Assembly (NCBI RefSeq): GCF_001426195.1
Contig: NZ_LMRS01000056.1
Coordinates: 209,144-273,143 of the forward strand
Source: Sphingomonas sp. Leaf339
GTDB lineage: Bacteria; Pseudomonadota; Alphaproteobacteria; Sphingomonadales; Sphingomonadaceae
Reading direction: 5' to 3'
DNA: 64,000 nucleotides
In this document: positions 1 through 7,767 of the stretch, in pieces
Numbering within the stretch: position 1 is the stretch's first letter
How the letters are laid out: each line of letters opens with the position of its first letter
The notes under the pieces: model-generated
Told to the model about the DNA's origin: nothing
The model's input: only the letters and a program-made list of their open reading frames with translations
Database searches by the model: none
Position numbers and translations under genes: made by a program

Positions 1-57
1 GGTTTCTGCCGCCGTGACATCGGCTGGCGCGAAGTCGCCCGCGAGCGCGGCGAATAA
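1..57 (+). CDS. 3' end of an unidentified upstream gene (partial)
   Basis: The window opens inside a reading frame that runs from base 1 to a TAA at 55-57. The visible tail is 18 residues, GFCRRDIGWREVARERGE. The charged, Arg-rich composition and G/C third positions fit real coding sequence, and the next gene starts 39 bp later on the same strand. Eighteen residues are too few to name a family. Confidence 0.45.
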   Translation, partial: GFCRRDIGWREVARERGE

Positions 58-96
58 ATCTCGCCGCTTGCCCCCCTGAACGCTAGGATCACCGCT

Positions 97-891
97 ATGA
101 ACGATACCAGCGCCACCGCGTCCCAATCGGGCGCCAGCCTGCTGCCCGACGGCATCGGCGCGATCACCGCCGTCCACATGGTCTTCATGTTGCTGGTGGC
201 GATCGCGGCGATCGCGATCATCATCGTCGGCATCCGCCGCAAGCGCATCCGCACCCAGGCCGAGCGGCAGGTGAAGATCAACGCCCGCGAAGCCGGCATG
301 ACGCCAAGCGCCGAGGACGCGAAGCCGGCACCCGAACCGGCACCCGTCGTCGAGGCACCGTCGCCGCCACCCTCGCCCGCGCCGACCCCGGCACCCACGC
401 CTGCGCCGGCCCCCACCCCGGTGGTCGCGATCCCGGTCGAGCCCGTGGCGCCGCCACCACCACCGGCCGAACCCGTAGCGGAACCGACCACACAACCTAC
501 CCCGCTGGTGGGCGAGCCGATCGCCGCCGCCGCGCCGCTCGACGCCACCCCCGCCTCGGTCGCCGCCGACACGCCCCCGGCACCCATGGCGGCACCGCTG
601 GCCGCCGCCGTGCCGGCACCCACACCCGAACCCGTCGCTGCGACCAACCCCGCCGACACCCCCGTCACCCAGTTGAAGGGCCTCGGCCCCAAACTCGCGA
701 CCCGTCTCGCCAGCCACGGCATCACCACGGTCGGCGACCTCGCCGCCCTGTCCGAACAGCAGGCCGAGGCGCTCGATGCCCAGCTCGGCCCCTTCACCGG
801 CCGCATGACCCGCGACCGCTGGTTAGAACAGGCCCGCCTCCTCGCCACCGGCGACCGCGCCGGATTCGAAGCGGTGTTTGGTCGCCTCTGA
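97..891 (+). CDS. Membrane-anchored helix-hairpin-helix protein with long Pro/Ala linker
   Basis: 264 aa. One predicted transmembrane segment lies at about residues 24-46, followed by a basic stop-transfer stretch (RRKRIR). Residues about 75-190 are a low-complexity Pro/Ala/Val/Glu linker. The C-terminus, about 192-264, has a helix-hairpin-helix fold typical of 'QLKGLGPKLATRLASHGI' proteins, often found as a C-terminal extension in alphaproteobacterial NuoE or L21 homologues. The HHH could bind DNA or only be a fold relic; the anchor would leave it on the cytoplasmic face. Start ATG has an AGGA-type ribosome site about 10 bp upstream. Family assignment of the HHH is confident; the function is unknown. 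Confidence 0.8.
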   Translation: MNDTSATASQSGASLLPDGIGAITAVHMVFMLLVAIAAIAIIIVGIRRKRIRTQAERQVKINAREAGMTPSAEDAKPAPEPAPVVEAPSPPPSPAPTPAPTPAPAPTPVVAIPVEPVAPPPPPAEPVAEPTTQPTPLVGEPIAAAAPLDATPASVAADTPPAPMAAPLAAAVPAPTPEPVAATNPADTPVTQLKGLGPKLATRLASHGITTVGDLAALSEQQAEALDAQLGPFTGRMTRDRWLEQARLLATGDRAGFEAVFGRL

Positions 892-929
892 CACGGTCGG
901 GCGCCAACGGTCGGCATCGCTAACGCCCT

Positions 930-1676
930 ATGCATCCCGGCCTCGACCGACTGTCCGCACGCGAACGCGACGCGCTTCGGCTGCTGGCGCAAGGATTCGA
1001 CGCCAAGTCCGCCGCGCAACGGCTCGGCATGTCGGTGCACACGCTTAACGACCGACTGCGCGGCGCCCGACAGAAACTGGGTGTGTCGAGCAGTCGCGAA
1101 GCCGCCCGCCTGCTCGCCGAGTCAGATCGCCTGTCACCCGAAACCGCGGCACCCGATCCGCCACCCGATTTATCTGCGCCCCAGGAAATCGGGCTGGCCG
1201 CTCCTCCCGATCCGCGGTCGGATGCGCTCCGGCCCGCCTTCCGGGCTACAGGCGGTCGACGCCTGCTGCTCCTGACCAGTGGGTTTGCCCTGATGCTGCT
1301 TCTGATCGTCACCGTCGCCGCCTTCTGGCTACCAATGGCCGACGCACCACCCGCCCCCGGCACCCCGCCTCGCGTCGTGGCCACCACGCCCCACCTCGGC
1401 ACCACGATCGCCGCCGGCCCGTTCGACCTGTCGGTGACGTTCGACCGCCCGATGACCGGCGACAGCTATTCTTTCGTCCAGTTCTCGGCCGACACCTACC
1501 CCGGCTGCGCGCCGAAACCGGCGCTGTCCCGCGACCGACGAACCTTCACCCTGCGCTGCACAGCGGTGGCCGGACATCAGTACCAGATCGGCATCAACGG
1601 CCCGCCGTACATGAACTTCCGCGACACGACCGGCATCTCCGCCACACCCTATCGCCTGACCTTCTCCGCTCGTTAA
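930..1676 (+). CDS. Transmembrane LuxR-type HTH regulator with extracytoplasmic Ig-like domain
   Basis: 248 aa. Residues about 5-64 form a LuxR/GerE-type helix-turn-helix (LSARERDALRLLAQG, then SVHTLNDRLRGARQKLGV). A Pro-rich linker (65-109) leads to one strong transmembrane helix at about 111-134 (RRLLLLTSGFALMLLLIVTV). Residues about 148-247 resemble a bacterial Ig-like (SbsA/Big5-type) domain, starting VVATTPHLG and containing VTFDRPM, with two cysteines (193, 210) that could form a periplasmic disulfide. The order is cytoplasmic DNA-binding head, membrane anchor, outer sensor, as in ToxR-like one-component regulators, although the HTH family differs. No response-regulator receiver is present. 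Its targets and ligand are unknown. Confidence 0.78.
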   Translation: MHPGLDRLSARERDALRLLAQGFDAKSAAQRLGMSVHTLNDRLRGARQKLGVSSSREAARLLAESDRLSPETAAPDPPPDLSAPQEIGLAAPPDPRSDALRPAFRATGGRRLLLLTSGFALMLLLIVTVAAFWLPMADAPPAPGTPPRVVATTPHLGTTIAAGPFDLSVTFDRPMTGDSYSFVQFSADTYPGCAPKPALSRDRRTFTLRCTAVAGHQYQIGINGPPYMNFRDTTGISATPYRLTFSAR

Positions 1677-1736
1677 GACACGGATCAGTTCGATCGAACG
1701 TCAAAAGTGCGGAAAAAATGCGAGATCGCGCGAATT

Positions 1737-1921
1737 CGCGAAGCCGCTAAGAGAAAAGTGATTTCACGCGGAGACGCGGAGAACGCAGAGATGACGCGCA
1801 CCGGACGACCTCGGCAGACAATCACCAGCCGATCCGGCGTGACAAGCCGGTGAAATATAACATCCCCCCACACGGAACTCTCCGCGTCTCCGCGTGCCTC
1901 CCTCCTCTTCGCGGCTTCGCG
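1737..1921. repeat. Nested long inverted repeat (potential large hairpin)
   Basis: Outer arms: CGCGAAGCCGCTAAGAG at 1737-1753 pairs with CTCTTCGCGGCTTCGCG at 1905-1921 (one mismatch). Inner arms: CACGCGGAGACGCGGAG at 1765-1781 pairs perfectly with 1880-1896. The arms are correctly nested, so a stem with an internal loop over a roughly 98-nt terminal loop can form. The right side continues with three near-copies of GCCTTCGC (about 1919-1937). This resembles palindromic dispersed elements in many bacterial genomes rather than a simple terminator. Confidence 0.75.
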
Positions 1922-1966
1922 CCTTCGCGCCTTCGCGTGAACATCCCATCCGAAGGCCAAAAGCCG

Positions 1967-2092
1967 CCTGTCCTACAGCCAACGCCCTCAGGTAAGACCC
2001 ACGAACTCCCGCTCTTTCTCACCGCCACTTCTGGCGCCCGTATAGACTTCGCGCGCGCGCACACGCGGAACGTGTGACTTTAGAGACTTTCC
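1967..2092 (+). repeat. Dispersed repeat copy A (CTGTCCTACA ... paired GACTTT)
   Basis: Begins CCTGTCCTACAG (1967-1978) and ends GTGTGACTTTAGAGACTTTCC (2072-2092), with a GCGCGCGC-rich stretch just before the end. Matching ends at similar spacing occur at 9651-9768, 34925-35044 and 45485-45590, all in intergenic DNA and all in the same orientation. Function unknown. Confidence 0.6.
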
Positions 2093-2132
2093 ACGATCAA
2101 AAGCGCCCCAACCAGGCACCGCACCGGTCCGG

Positions 2133-3434
2133 CTAAACCGCGCTCACCAGCAGCTTGTCGATCCGCCGCCCGTCGAGATCGACGACCTCGAACCGCCAGC
2201 CCTGCTCGACAAAGCTCTCGCCCTCCGCCGGCAGATACCGGAAGACTGCCAGCGCCAGCCCGGCCACGGTCGCAAAGTCGCGGTCTTCGGGTAGGTCGAT
2301 ACCCAGCCGATCGGCCAGCGCGTCTGCCGACGCCGTACCCGCCACCAATAGCGATCCGTCGTCACGCTCGACGACCGGGGGCGATTCGTCAGGATCAGCG
2401 TCGGAGGCAAACGTTCCGCCGATCGCCGACAACAGGTCGGCCGGCGTCACGATCCCCTCGAAATGCCCATATTCGTCGTGGATCAGCGCCATCGGCACCT
2501 CCGCCTGCCGCAACGCCAGCAGTGCGTCGGGTGCGTCGATGCGGTCGATCACCACCGGCGCCTTGCGCATCAGTGCATGCAGATCGAGCCGCTCACCGCG
2601 CAACAGCGCTGCCGCCACGTCGCGCGCCTGCACCACGCCGACCATGTTGTCGATCGACCCGTCGCCGATCGGCAGGCGGGTATGCTGGGTCGACAACAGC
2701 CGGGCGTGGATCGTCGCCTCGTCGCTGCGACAATCGAGCCAGTCGACCTCGGTCCGCGGCGTCATGATCTCCCGCACCGGCCGGTCCGCCAGCCGCACCA
2801 CGCCAGAGATGATCGATCGTTCATGCTCCTCGATCACGCCGGATTTCGATGCCTCGGCGACGATCAGGTGCAGTTCCTCCGCCGTCACCTGATCCTCGTT
2901 GCTGCGGTCCAGCCGCAACAGGCGAAAGATCAGCGCGCTGGTCGAATCGAGCAGCCAGACGAGCGGTGCGGTAAATACCGCCAGCCAGCGCATCGGGATC
3001 GCGACCAGCGACGCCACCGTCTCCGGCGATCGCAGCGCGATCTGCTTGGGCACCAGCTCCCCGATGATGAGCGAGGCATAGGTCGTCAGCGTGATGACCA
3101 GCGCGAAACCCAGCGTCCCCGCCGTCTCCGCCGGCACGCCCAGCGCCTCCAGCCGCGCACCGGTGGGCGTGCCGAGGCTCGCGCCCGAATAGGCGCCCGC
3201 CAGAATGCCGATCAGCGTGATGCCGATCTGGACCGAGGACAGGAACTTGCCGGGATCAGCCGCCAGCAACATCGCCGCCCGCGAACCGGAACGGCCGCTG
3301 CGCGCCATCGCCTCCAGCCGCGCCTTGCGCGACGAGACGACGGCGAGCTCGCTCATCGCAAAGACGCCGTTCAACGCGACCAGCGCGAGGATGATGACGA
3401 CGTCGAGCCAGGGGAAGGGGGGAAGCGGTGCCAT
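2133..3434 (-). CDS. HlyC/CorC family transporter (CNNM-CBS-CorC_HlyC protein)
   Basis: 433 aa from the chosen ATG at 3434, which begins MAPLPPFPWLD and has AAGGAG upstream; a longer frame to 3515 lacks a ribosome site. Residues about 1-190 are a DUF21/CNNM membrane domain with four hydrophobic segments (ALVALNGVFAMSEL opens the first). Two CBS modules follow at about 200-330 (REIMTPRTEVDW; DALLALRQAEVPMALI). The C-terminal CorC_HlyC FAD-fold-like domain spans about 345-430. The family is associated with magnesium or cobalt efflux or membrane integrity, but the substrate cannot be read from the sequence. Confidence 0.88.
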   Translation of the reverse strand: MAPLPPFPWLDVVIILALVALNGVFAMSELAVVSSRKARLEAMARSGRSGSRAAMLLAADPGKFLSSVQIGITLIGILAGAYSGASLGTPTGARLEALGVPAETAGTLGFALVITLTTYASLIIGELVPKQIALRSPETVASLVAIPMRWLAVFTAPLVWLLDSTSALIFRLLRLDRSNEDQVTAEELHLIVAEASKSGVIEEHERSIISGVVRLADRPVREIMTPRTEVDWLDCRSDEATIHARLLSTQHTRLPIGDGSIDNMVGVVQARDVAAALLRGERLDLHALMRKAPVVIDRIDAPDALLALRQAEVPMALIHDEYGHFEGIVTPADLLSAIGGTFASDADPDESPPVVERDDGSLLVAGTASADALADRLGIDLPEDRDFATVAGLALAVFRYLPAEGESFVEQGWRFEVVDLDGRRIDKLLVSAV

Positions 3435-3596
3435 TGGCGTGCGAACGCTCCTTGCCGGGAAAAGCGCCACGCGACAACCGTCGATTAATACCGGCCGGTG
3501 CAAACCCGTTGGCAAACAAGGACAGGATCAGTGCGCAACCGGAACAACATTGCGATCGTCCGGGTTCATCTGCCATCAAATCGAAGAGGCCCTGCC

Positions 3597-4268
3597 ATGA
3601 AATTCAATCCCTTCCTTGCCGCCGGTCTGGCTGCCCTGATGGTCACCACCGGCTGCACGACCGATCCCGTTACCGGCGAGCGCCGCATCTCGAAGACCGC
3701 AATCGGCGGCATCGGCGGCGCGCTGGGCGGATATCTGCTCGGCGATGTCGTCGGCGGTCGCCGTGACCGTACCGAAAAGCTGCTCGGCGCCGGCATCGGC
3801 GGCCTCGCCGGAGCAGGGATCGGCGCCTACATGGACAAGCAGGAACGCGAGCTGCGCGAACGCACCGCCGGCACCGATGTGCAGGTGATCCGCCGTGGCG
3901 ACGATCTGGTGCTCAACATCCCGTCGGGCATCACCTTCGCCTATGACAGCGCCAATGTGCAGCCGCAGTTCCAGCGCACGCTCGATCAGGTCGCGCAGAC
4001 GCTGTCGCAGTACAACCAGACCTATATCGACGTGTACGGCCACACCGATTCGGTCGGCAGCGACGCGTACAACCAGACGCTGTCCGAACGCCGCGCCACC
4101 TCGGTCGCCGACTACCTCGCCAGCCGCGGCGTCCAGACCGCCCGCATCGGCACCCGCGGCTATGGCGAGACGCAACCGATCGCCTCGAACGACACCGACG
4201 AAGGCCGCGCCGCAAATCGCCGGGTGGAAATCAAGATCGTGCCGATCACCCAGAACGATATGCGGTAA
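3597..4268 (+). CDS. Glycine-zipper / OmpA-domain lipoprotein (YiaD-like)
   Basis: 223 aa. The signal peptide ends LMVTTGC; Cys20 is the likely lipidated residue, though Thr at -3 makes the lipobox non-ideal. Residues about 36-80 form a glycine-zipper segment (GGIGGALGGYLLGD ... LLGAGIGGLAGAGIGAY) that can associate with membrane. Residues about 105-215 are an OmpA-like peptidoglycan-binding domain with the diagnostic YGHTDSVG and LSERRATSVADYL motifs and the terminal NRRVEIKI. This is a YiaD/Pal-type outer-membrane-to-wall anchor. The ATG at 3597 is chosen because it opens the signal peptide. Confidence 0.9.
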   Translation: MKFNPFLAAGLAALMVTTGCTTDPVTGERRISKTAIGGIGGALGGYLLGDVVGGRRDRTEKLLGAGIGGLAGAGIGAYMDKQERELRERTAGTDVQVIRRGDDLVLNIPSGITFAYDSANVQPQFQRTLDQVAQTLSQYNQTYIDVYGHTDSVGSDAYNQTLSERRATSVADYLASRGVQTARIGTRGYGETQPIASNDTDEGRAANRRVEIKIVPITQNDMR

Positions 4269-4274
4269 TAAGGG

Positions 4275-4730
4275 TCAGCGCCGGGCGGCGAAGAAATCGC
4301 GCAACAGCGCCGCCGCCTCGCGCTCCCCGATCCCGGCATAGACCTCGGGCCGGTGGTGGCAGGTCGGCTGGCCAAAGAACCGTGGCCCATGCTCCACCGC
4401 CCCGCCCTTCGGATCGGCCGCCGCATAATAGAGCCGCGCGATCCGGGCGTGCGCGATTGCCCCCGCGCACATCGCGCATGGCTCCAGCGTCACCCACAGG
4501 TCGCAATCCTCCAGCCGCTCCCGGCCGAGCAACGCCGCGCCCTCCCGAATCACCCGCATCTCGGCATGCGCTGTCGGATCACACAGCCCGCGCGGCGCAT
4601 TCGCCGCCACCGCGATGACCACGCCCTCCCGAATCAGCACCGCCCCCACCGGCACCTCGCCAGCGGCAGCGGCACCGGCCGCCGCATCGAGCGCCCGGCG
4701 CATGGGATCGGGTAACGGAATCACGTTCAC
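4275..4730 (-). CDS. tadA: tRNA-specific adenosine deaminase TadA
   Basis: 151 aa, the usual length. TadA converts adenosine 34 to inosine in tRNA-Arg(ACG), allowing wobble decoding. The zinc site is complete: HAE at 55-57 with Glu57 as proton shuttle, and PCAMC with Cys85 and Cys88. DPTAHAEM is diagnostic for the TadA/CDA family. It ends 6 bp from the convergent OmpA-like gene. A candidate TATATA -10 element lies upstream at about 4769-4774 (minus strand). Confidence 0.93.
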   Translation of the reverse strand: MNVIPLPDPMRRALDAAAGAAAAGEVPVGAVLIREGVVIAVAANAPRGLCDPTAHAEMRVIREGAALLGRERLEDCDLWVTLEPCAMCAGAIAHARIARLYYAAADPKGGAVEHGPRFFGQPTCHHRPEVYAGIGEREAAALLRDFFAARR

Positions 4731-4787
4731 CGCCCTGCAATGCCGGGCGGTGGACGTAAAGCGGCTCTTATATAGCGTATCTGGGGG

Positions 4788-5009
4788 TCAGTTCGGCGAC
4801 TGGGCGTTAGCTGGCCGTTCGACCTGCAATGTCGGCACCGCCACCGTCTTGTTCTCGGTGCCCACCGACACCCGCGCCACATCCGCCTGGAACTGCGGTG
4901 CCTGCACCACGCCCGGCTTCACTTGATCGATCGAGATGAAGCCGAAATACATCAGCGCCGCCACGATCAGGGCAACCACGGCCAGCAATACCAACAGCGT
5001 GCGCATCAT
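4788..5009 (-). CDS. Small single-span membrane protein of unknown function
   Basis: 73 aa. Starts MMRTLLVLLAVV after a good ribosome site (AGGGAGAAG). One hydrophobic helix at about 4-24 is followed by a 49-residue polar tail presumably in the periplasm (IDQVKPGVVQAPQF, then VSVGTENKTVAVPTLQVE). A longer frame extends upstream to 5450 but lies antisense to rpmB and has no initiation signal. I do not recognise the family. It lies upstream of tadA on the same strand, 57 bp away. Confidence 0.7.
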   Translation of the reverse strand: MMRTLLVLLAVVALIVAALMYFGFISIDQVKPGVVQAPQFQADVARVSVGTENKTVAVPTLQVERPANAQSPN

Positions 5010-5073
5010 CTTCTCCCTATGGTTCGTTACCGTAACAACGTCGTGATCGCCGCTCCGTTGCATACGCCAAAGC

Positions 5074-5102
5074 TTGACGTCCCCGCCGGCAAGGGCTAGT
5101 CG
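5074..5102 (+). promoter_or_regulatory. Candidate sigma-70 promoter of rpmB
   Basis: TTGACG at 5074-5079 is followed after 17 bp by TAGTCG (5097-5102); a GGCTAG alternative overlaps it. It lies about 45 bp before the rpmB start in the divergent gap. The -35 is good and the -10 is weak, as is common in high-GC alphaproteobacteria. Confidence 0.4.
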
Positions 5103-5144
5103 CGCGGCCTTTCCGGGCATTCCCCCGAACCAGGATAATCGATC

Positions 5145-5447
5145 ATGTCGCGTATTTGCGAGCTGACCGGCAAGGGCCGGCAGGTGGGAAACAACGTTTC
5201 GCACGCCAACAACAAGACCAAGCGTACCTTTCTGCCGAATCTGCAGAATGTGACGCTGCTGTCCGACGCTCTCGAGACCAGCGTGCGCCTGCGCGTATCG
5301 ACGCACGGGCTTCGTTCGGTCGAACATAATGGCGGTCTGGACAATTGGCTGGCCAAGACCAGCAACGACAAGCTGTCGCTGCGCTGCCGCCGCCTGAAGC
5401 GCGACGTGCTGAAGAAGCGCGCCGCCACCGCCACCGTCGCGGCCTGA
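5145..5447 (+). CDS. rpmB: Large ribosomal subunit protein bL28
   Basis: 100 aa, typical for alphaproteobacterial L28. Starts [20 protein letters not shown] and has the family [12 protein letters not shown] and [10 protein letters not shown] motifs. It is a structural component of the 50S subunit. Transcribed alone, with its own candidate promoter upstream and a strong hairpin after the stop. Confidence 0.97.
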   Translation: MSRICELTGKGRQVGNNVSHANNKTKRTFLPNLQNVTLLSDALETSVRLRVSTHGLRSVEHNGGLDNWLAKTSNDKLSLRCRRLKRDVLKKRAATATVAA

Positions 5448-5469
5448 CACTCCTTACCGGGTGTCATGA

Positions 5470-5506
5470 CGAACCATCTGCCGGTTATCGACCGGCGGAT
5501 GGTTCG
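5470..5506 (+). terminator. Hairpin after rpmB, overlapping the end of the opposing gene
   Basis: CGAACCATCTGCCGG (5470-5484) pairs with CCGGCGGATGGTTCG (5492-5506) with one G-T pair around a 7-nt loop. It is followed by TTAT rather than a long T tract. The right arm and loop fall inside the last codons of the convergent phytase-like gene (stop at 5485-5487), so the structure may serve both transcripts. Confidence 0.6.
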
Positions 5507-6495
5507 TTATGTCGGTCGTCCAACCGGAACTTCAGCAGCAACGATCGTTGCAGCGGCAGCCGGTTGTCGTCCGACACCAGCCAGATGACGGTGGCTGCCC
5601 CCTCACGGCGGGCGGCGATGCCTTCGAAATTGTCATGGATCAGCGGCGCCGCGAGGCGTGCGATCTCGCGCCCTTCGATGATCGAACCGAGCGTTAATGC
5701 GCGTGGATCGATCAGCACCAGCCGATTCGACCAACGGAACAGCAGATCGAATCGTCGCTCCAGCACAACCAGCCGGCCATCCGGCAACTGCGTCATGTCC
5801 GCCGGATCGAATCGCGGTGCCGGCCGATAGCGAAACCGGAACGCCGGCACCGGCGCATCGACCGGATCTGCCGCCCAGACCAATCCGACCCGCGATGATT
5901 CACCATAGGGCGTCGATTCGCTGATCGCGACGAAGCGACCATCCGCCAGCCGCGCCATCGTCTCGATACCGCCATTGCGGCGCCAGTTCGCCATCGCGGC
6001 CGGCGCAACGCCTGCCTGTGCTCGCGCCAGCCCGGCATCATACCGCCAGATCTCATTGAACCCCTCGAAGCCCACCCACGCGCGGTTGCCCGCCGCATCG
6101 ACCACCATCGATTCCGAATCACGCGACCGCTTTGTCCAGCCCGTGGCCGGCCCGGCGGGCAGCGCAGCGAATCGCACATCCTCGACCCGCCAGTCCGGTT
6201 TCAGCCGGAACCGAACGATATTTCCGTCGTCGCTGAGTAACGTGAAGCGATCGCCGTCGATCGCCATCGCCGAATACCCCCCGAACGCCGGATCGGGACT
6301 GGTCAGCACCACACCACCTATGAATGTCAGCGATCCCGCCCGCCGCCGCGCCGGGTCGTCCGGGTCGAGCATCACCCGCCGGGCGGTCATCCGCGCGTCG
6401 TTCCCCAGCAGGCTCAACCGCGCATCGCCCGACCATCCGGCCCCGACGAACAACGGCATCGCCACCACCGCCAGCCACACCATACTGCGTTTCAT
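5485..6495 (-). CDS. Secreted phytase-like esterase-domain protein
   Basis: 336 aa with a signal peptide (MKRSMVWLAVVAMPLFVGAGWS). The body matches the 'esterase-like activity of phytase' beta-propeller family: GGYSAMAIDGDRFTLLSDDG, RDSESMVVD, GFEGFNEIWRY, and HDNFEGIAARR near the end. The family is predicted to act in the periplasm or outside the cell; true phytase activity is not established for most members. A second, PEP-CTERM-tagged member lies at 48362-49873. Its 3' end overlaps the rpmB hairpin. Confidence 0.85.
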   Translation of the reverse strand: MKRSMVWLAVVAMPLFVGAGWSGDARLSLLGNDARMTARRVMLDPDDPARRRAGSLTFIGGVVLTSPDPAFGGYSAMAIDGDRFTLLSDDGNIVRFRLKPDWRVEDVRFAALPAGPATGWTKRSRDSESMVVDAAGNRAWVGFEGFNEIWRYDAGLARAQAGVAPAAMANWRRNGGIETMARLADGRFVAISESTPYGESSRVGLVWAADPVDAPVPAFRFRYRPAPRFDPADMTQLPDGRLVVLERRFDLLFRWSNRLVLIDPRALTLGSIIEGREIARLAAPLIHDNFEGIAARREGAATVIWLVSDDNRLPLQRSLLLKFRLDDRHNEPSAGR

Positions 6496-6659
6496 GGCCC
6501 TCGCCTTACGCCATGGTAACCAAACCGAAAGGCTGAACGGGCGATAACATCCGCATTCAGGGTCGGCTCAACGCGAATCGTCCAGAACACTTTCATCGAC
6601 GATGGGCATCGACGACGGGGCGATCATCCCGACGACGAGCCAGGACCGGGAGAATGAGA

Positions 6660-6992
6660 ATGTTCAAGAAGATATCACTCGCCGCCGCCGCTCTCGCGAT
6701 GGGCGCCTCTACCCTGGTGCCGGTGAGCGCCGCCGATGCCCAGCGTCGCTACTATCGCGACAATGGTTATTCGCAGCGCGATTACCGCGAGCGTCGCAAC
6801 GATTATCGGCCGCGCCAGTGCAAGGACGGATCGACCGGCGCCATCATCGGCGCGATCGCCGGCGGCCTGCTGGGTCGTACCATCGATACCCGTGGCGACC
6901 GGACGATGGGGACGCTGCTCGGCGCCGGTGCCGGCGGCCTGGCCGGCCGCGCGGTCGAACGGTCCGACCGGCCCGGCTATTGCCGCCGCTAA
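6660..6992 (+). CDS. Small secreted glycine-zipper protein
   Basis: 110 aa. The ATG at 6660 is preferred to 6654 because GGGAG lies 7 bp upstream of it. Signal peptide at about 1-25 (KKISLAAAALAMGAS ... VSAADA), then a Tyr/Arg/Asn-rich segment (YYRDNGYSQRDYRERRNDY). A glycine-zipper hairpin follows (GAIIGAIAGGLLGRTID, then TLLGAGAGGLAGRAVE), as in 17-kDa surface-antigen-like proteins. Probably envelope-associated; exact role unknown. Confidence 0.8.
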   Translation: MFKKISLAAAALAMGASTLVPVSAADAQRRYYRDNGYSQRDYRERRNDYRPRQCKDGSTGAIIGAIAGGLLGRTIDTRGDRTMGTLLGAGAGGLAGRAVERSDRPGYCRR

Positions 6993-7057
6993 CCTAATTG
7001 CCACCGGGCCATGCGCCCGGTGTGCCACCAGTTCCCTCGCGTAGCGTAACGAGGGCG

Positions 7058-7088
7058 GGGGGTCGGTGCCTTGTTGGCACCGGCCCCC
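7058..7088 (+). terminator. Rho-independent-type terminator
   Basis: GGGGGTCGGTGCC (7058-7070) pairs with GGCACCGGCCCCC (7076-7088) around TTGTT, with one T-G wobble, followed by TTGTTCGTT. A smaller hairpin (ACCGGG/CCCGGT) lies at about 7012-7022. Both sit just after the glycine-zipper gene. Confidence 0.75.
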
Positions 7089-7225
7089 TTGTTCGTTGGG
7101 GCACACCCATTCCGCCCCATTCCGGTTGCAGCGGGCGAGATCGATCGCCGTACCGGTTTGATAAGTTTCGCTTAACGATCCGTACCGCCTTGTCGTCTTG
7201 GCAAGGGTCGGGACGGGGTAATCGA

Positions 7226-7696
7226 ATGGTGGCGGGATGGATAGTGCAGCGGTTCGACGATCACCATGCGCGATCCGTCACGCTGTTCCGCCAGATGCGC
7301 CCGCTGCTCGATCCCAAAGGTGAGGCGGACCTGCCCGCCCTCGCCCGCATCCGCTGGGCGCTGCTGCGCACGCTGGTCGAGTTCCAGTTGTTCAAGCACC
7401 GCGACATTTTCGATCCCGTCATCCGCCTCGGCACGCCGTCGCAACAGAAACAGGCACGCGCGCTGAAGGAGGAATGTGCGCAACTCGGCGCCGACGTCCG
7501 CGCCTTCGTCACGCGGTGGAGCAACGGCAGCGCCGGCACGGCATGGGCCGATCACCGTCGCCAGACGATCGCGATTCTCGATCGGGTGGAACGCGGCCTG
7601 ATCGATCAGCGCCGCGCCATCGTCATGCTGCTGCTGGACAACCGCGCGATCATCCTGCCCGCGCCACCTCGTGCCCAGCCCCGCGCTCGCGGCTGA
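7226..7696 (+). CDS. Predicted all-helical protein, possibly hemerythrin-like
   Basis: 156 aa from ATG 7226, preceded by GACGGGG. It is Leu/Arg/Asp-rich without a signal peptide. His residues recur near helix starts (DDHHARSVTLFRQMRPLL; FQLFKHRDIFDPVI), a spacing suggestive of hemerythrin-like four-helix bundles, but the full metal set cannot be confirmed by eye. The frame stays open upstream to about 6998, across the terminator, which argues against the longer version. It ends 71 bp before the end of convergent phaB. Confidence 0.6.
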   Translation: MVAGWIVQRFDDHHARSVTLFRQMRPLLDPKGEADLPALARIRWALLRTLVEFQLFKHRDIFDPVIRLGTPSQQKQARALKEECAQLGADVRAFVTRWSNGSAGTAWADHRRQTIAILDRVERGLIDQRRAIVMLLLDNRAIILPAPPRAQPRARG

Positions 7697-7767
7697 TCCC
7701 GCCCAACTGGACAAGGATCACCGGCCGGACGGCGCGCGAATCGCCCGCCGCCCCGCCGGCTGGTCAA

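Larger units (their letters stand above)
1677..2132. other. 455-bp convergent intergenic region rich in repeats
   Basis: No credible gene lies here; the short open frames are repeat-derived and differ in composition from neighbouring proteins. The stretch holds a nested inverted repeat (1737-1921) and one copy of a dispersed repeat (1967-2092), both listed separately. It separates two convergent genes, so it may also provide transcription termination for both. Confidence 0.7.

Noticed and set aside
6998..7225. Upstream extension of the 7226-7696 reading frame
   Set aside because: It would translate through a strong terminator hairpin and has a composition unlike the conserved part; the ATG at 7226 has a better ribosome site.
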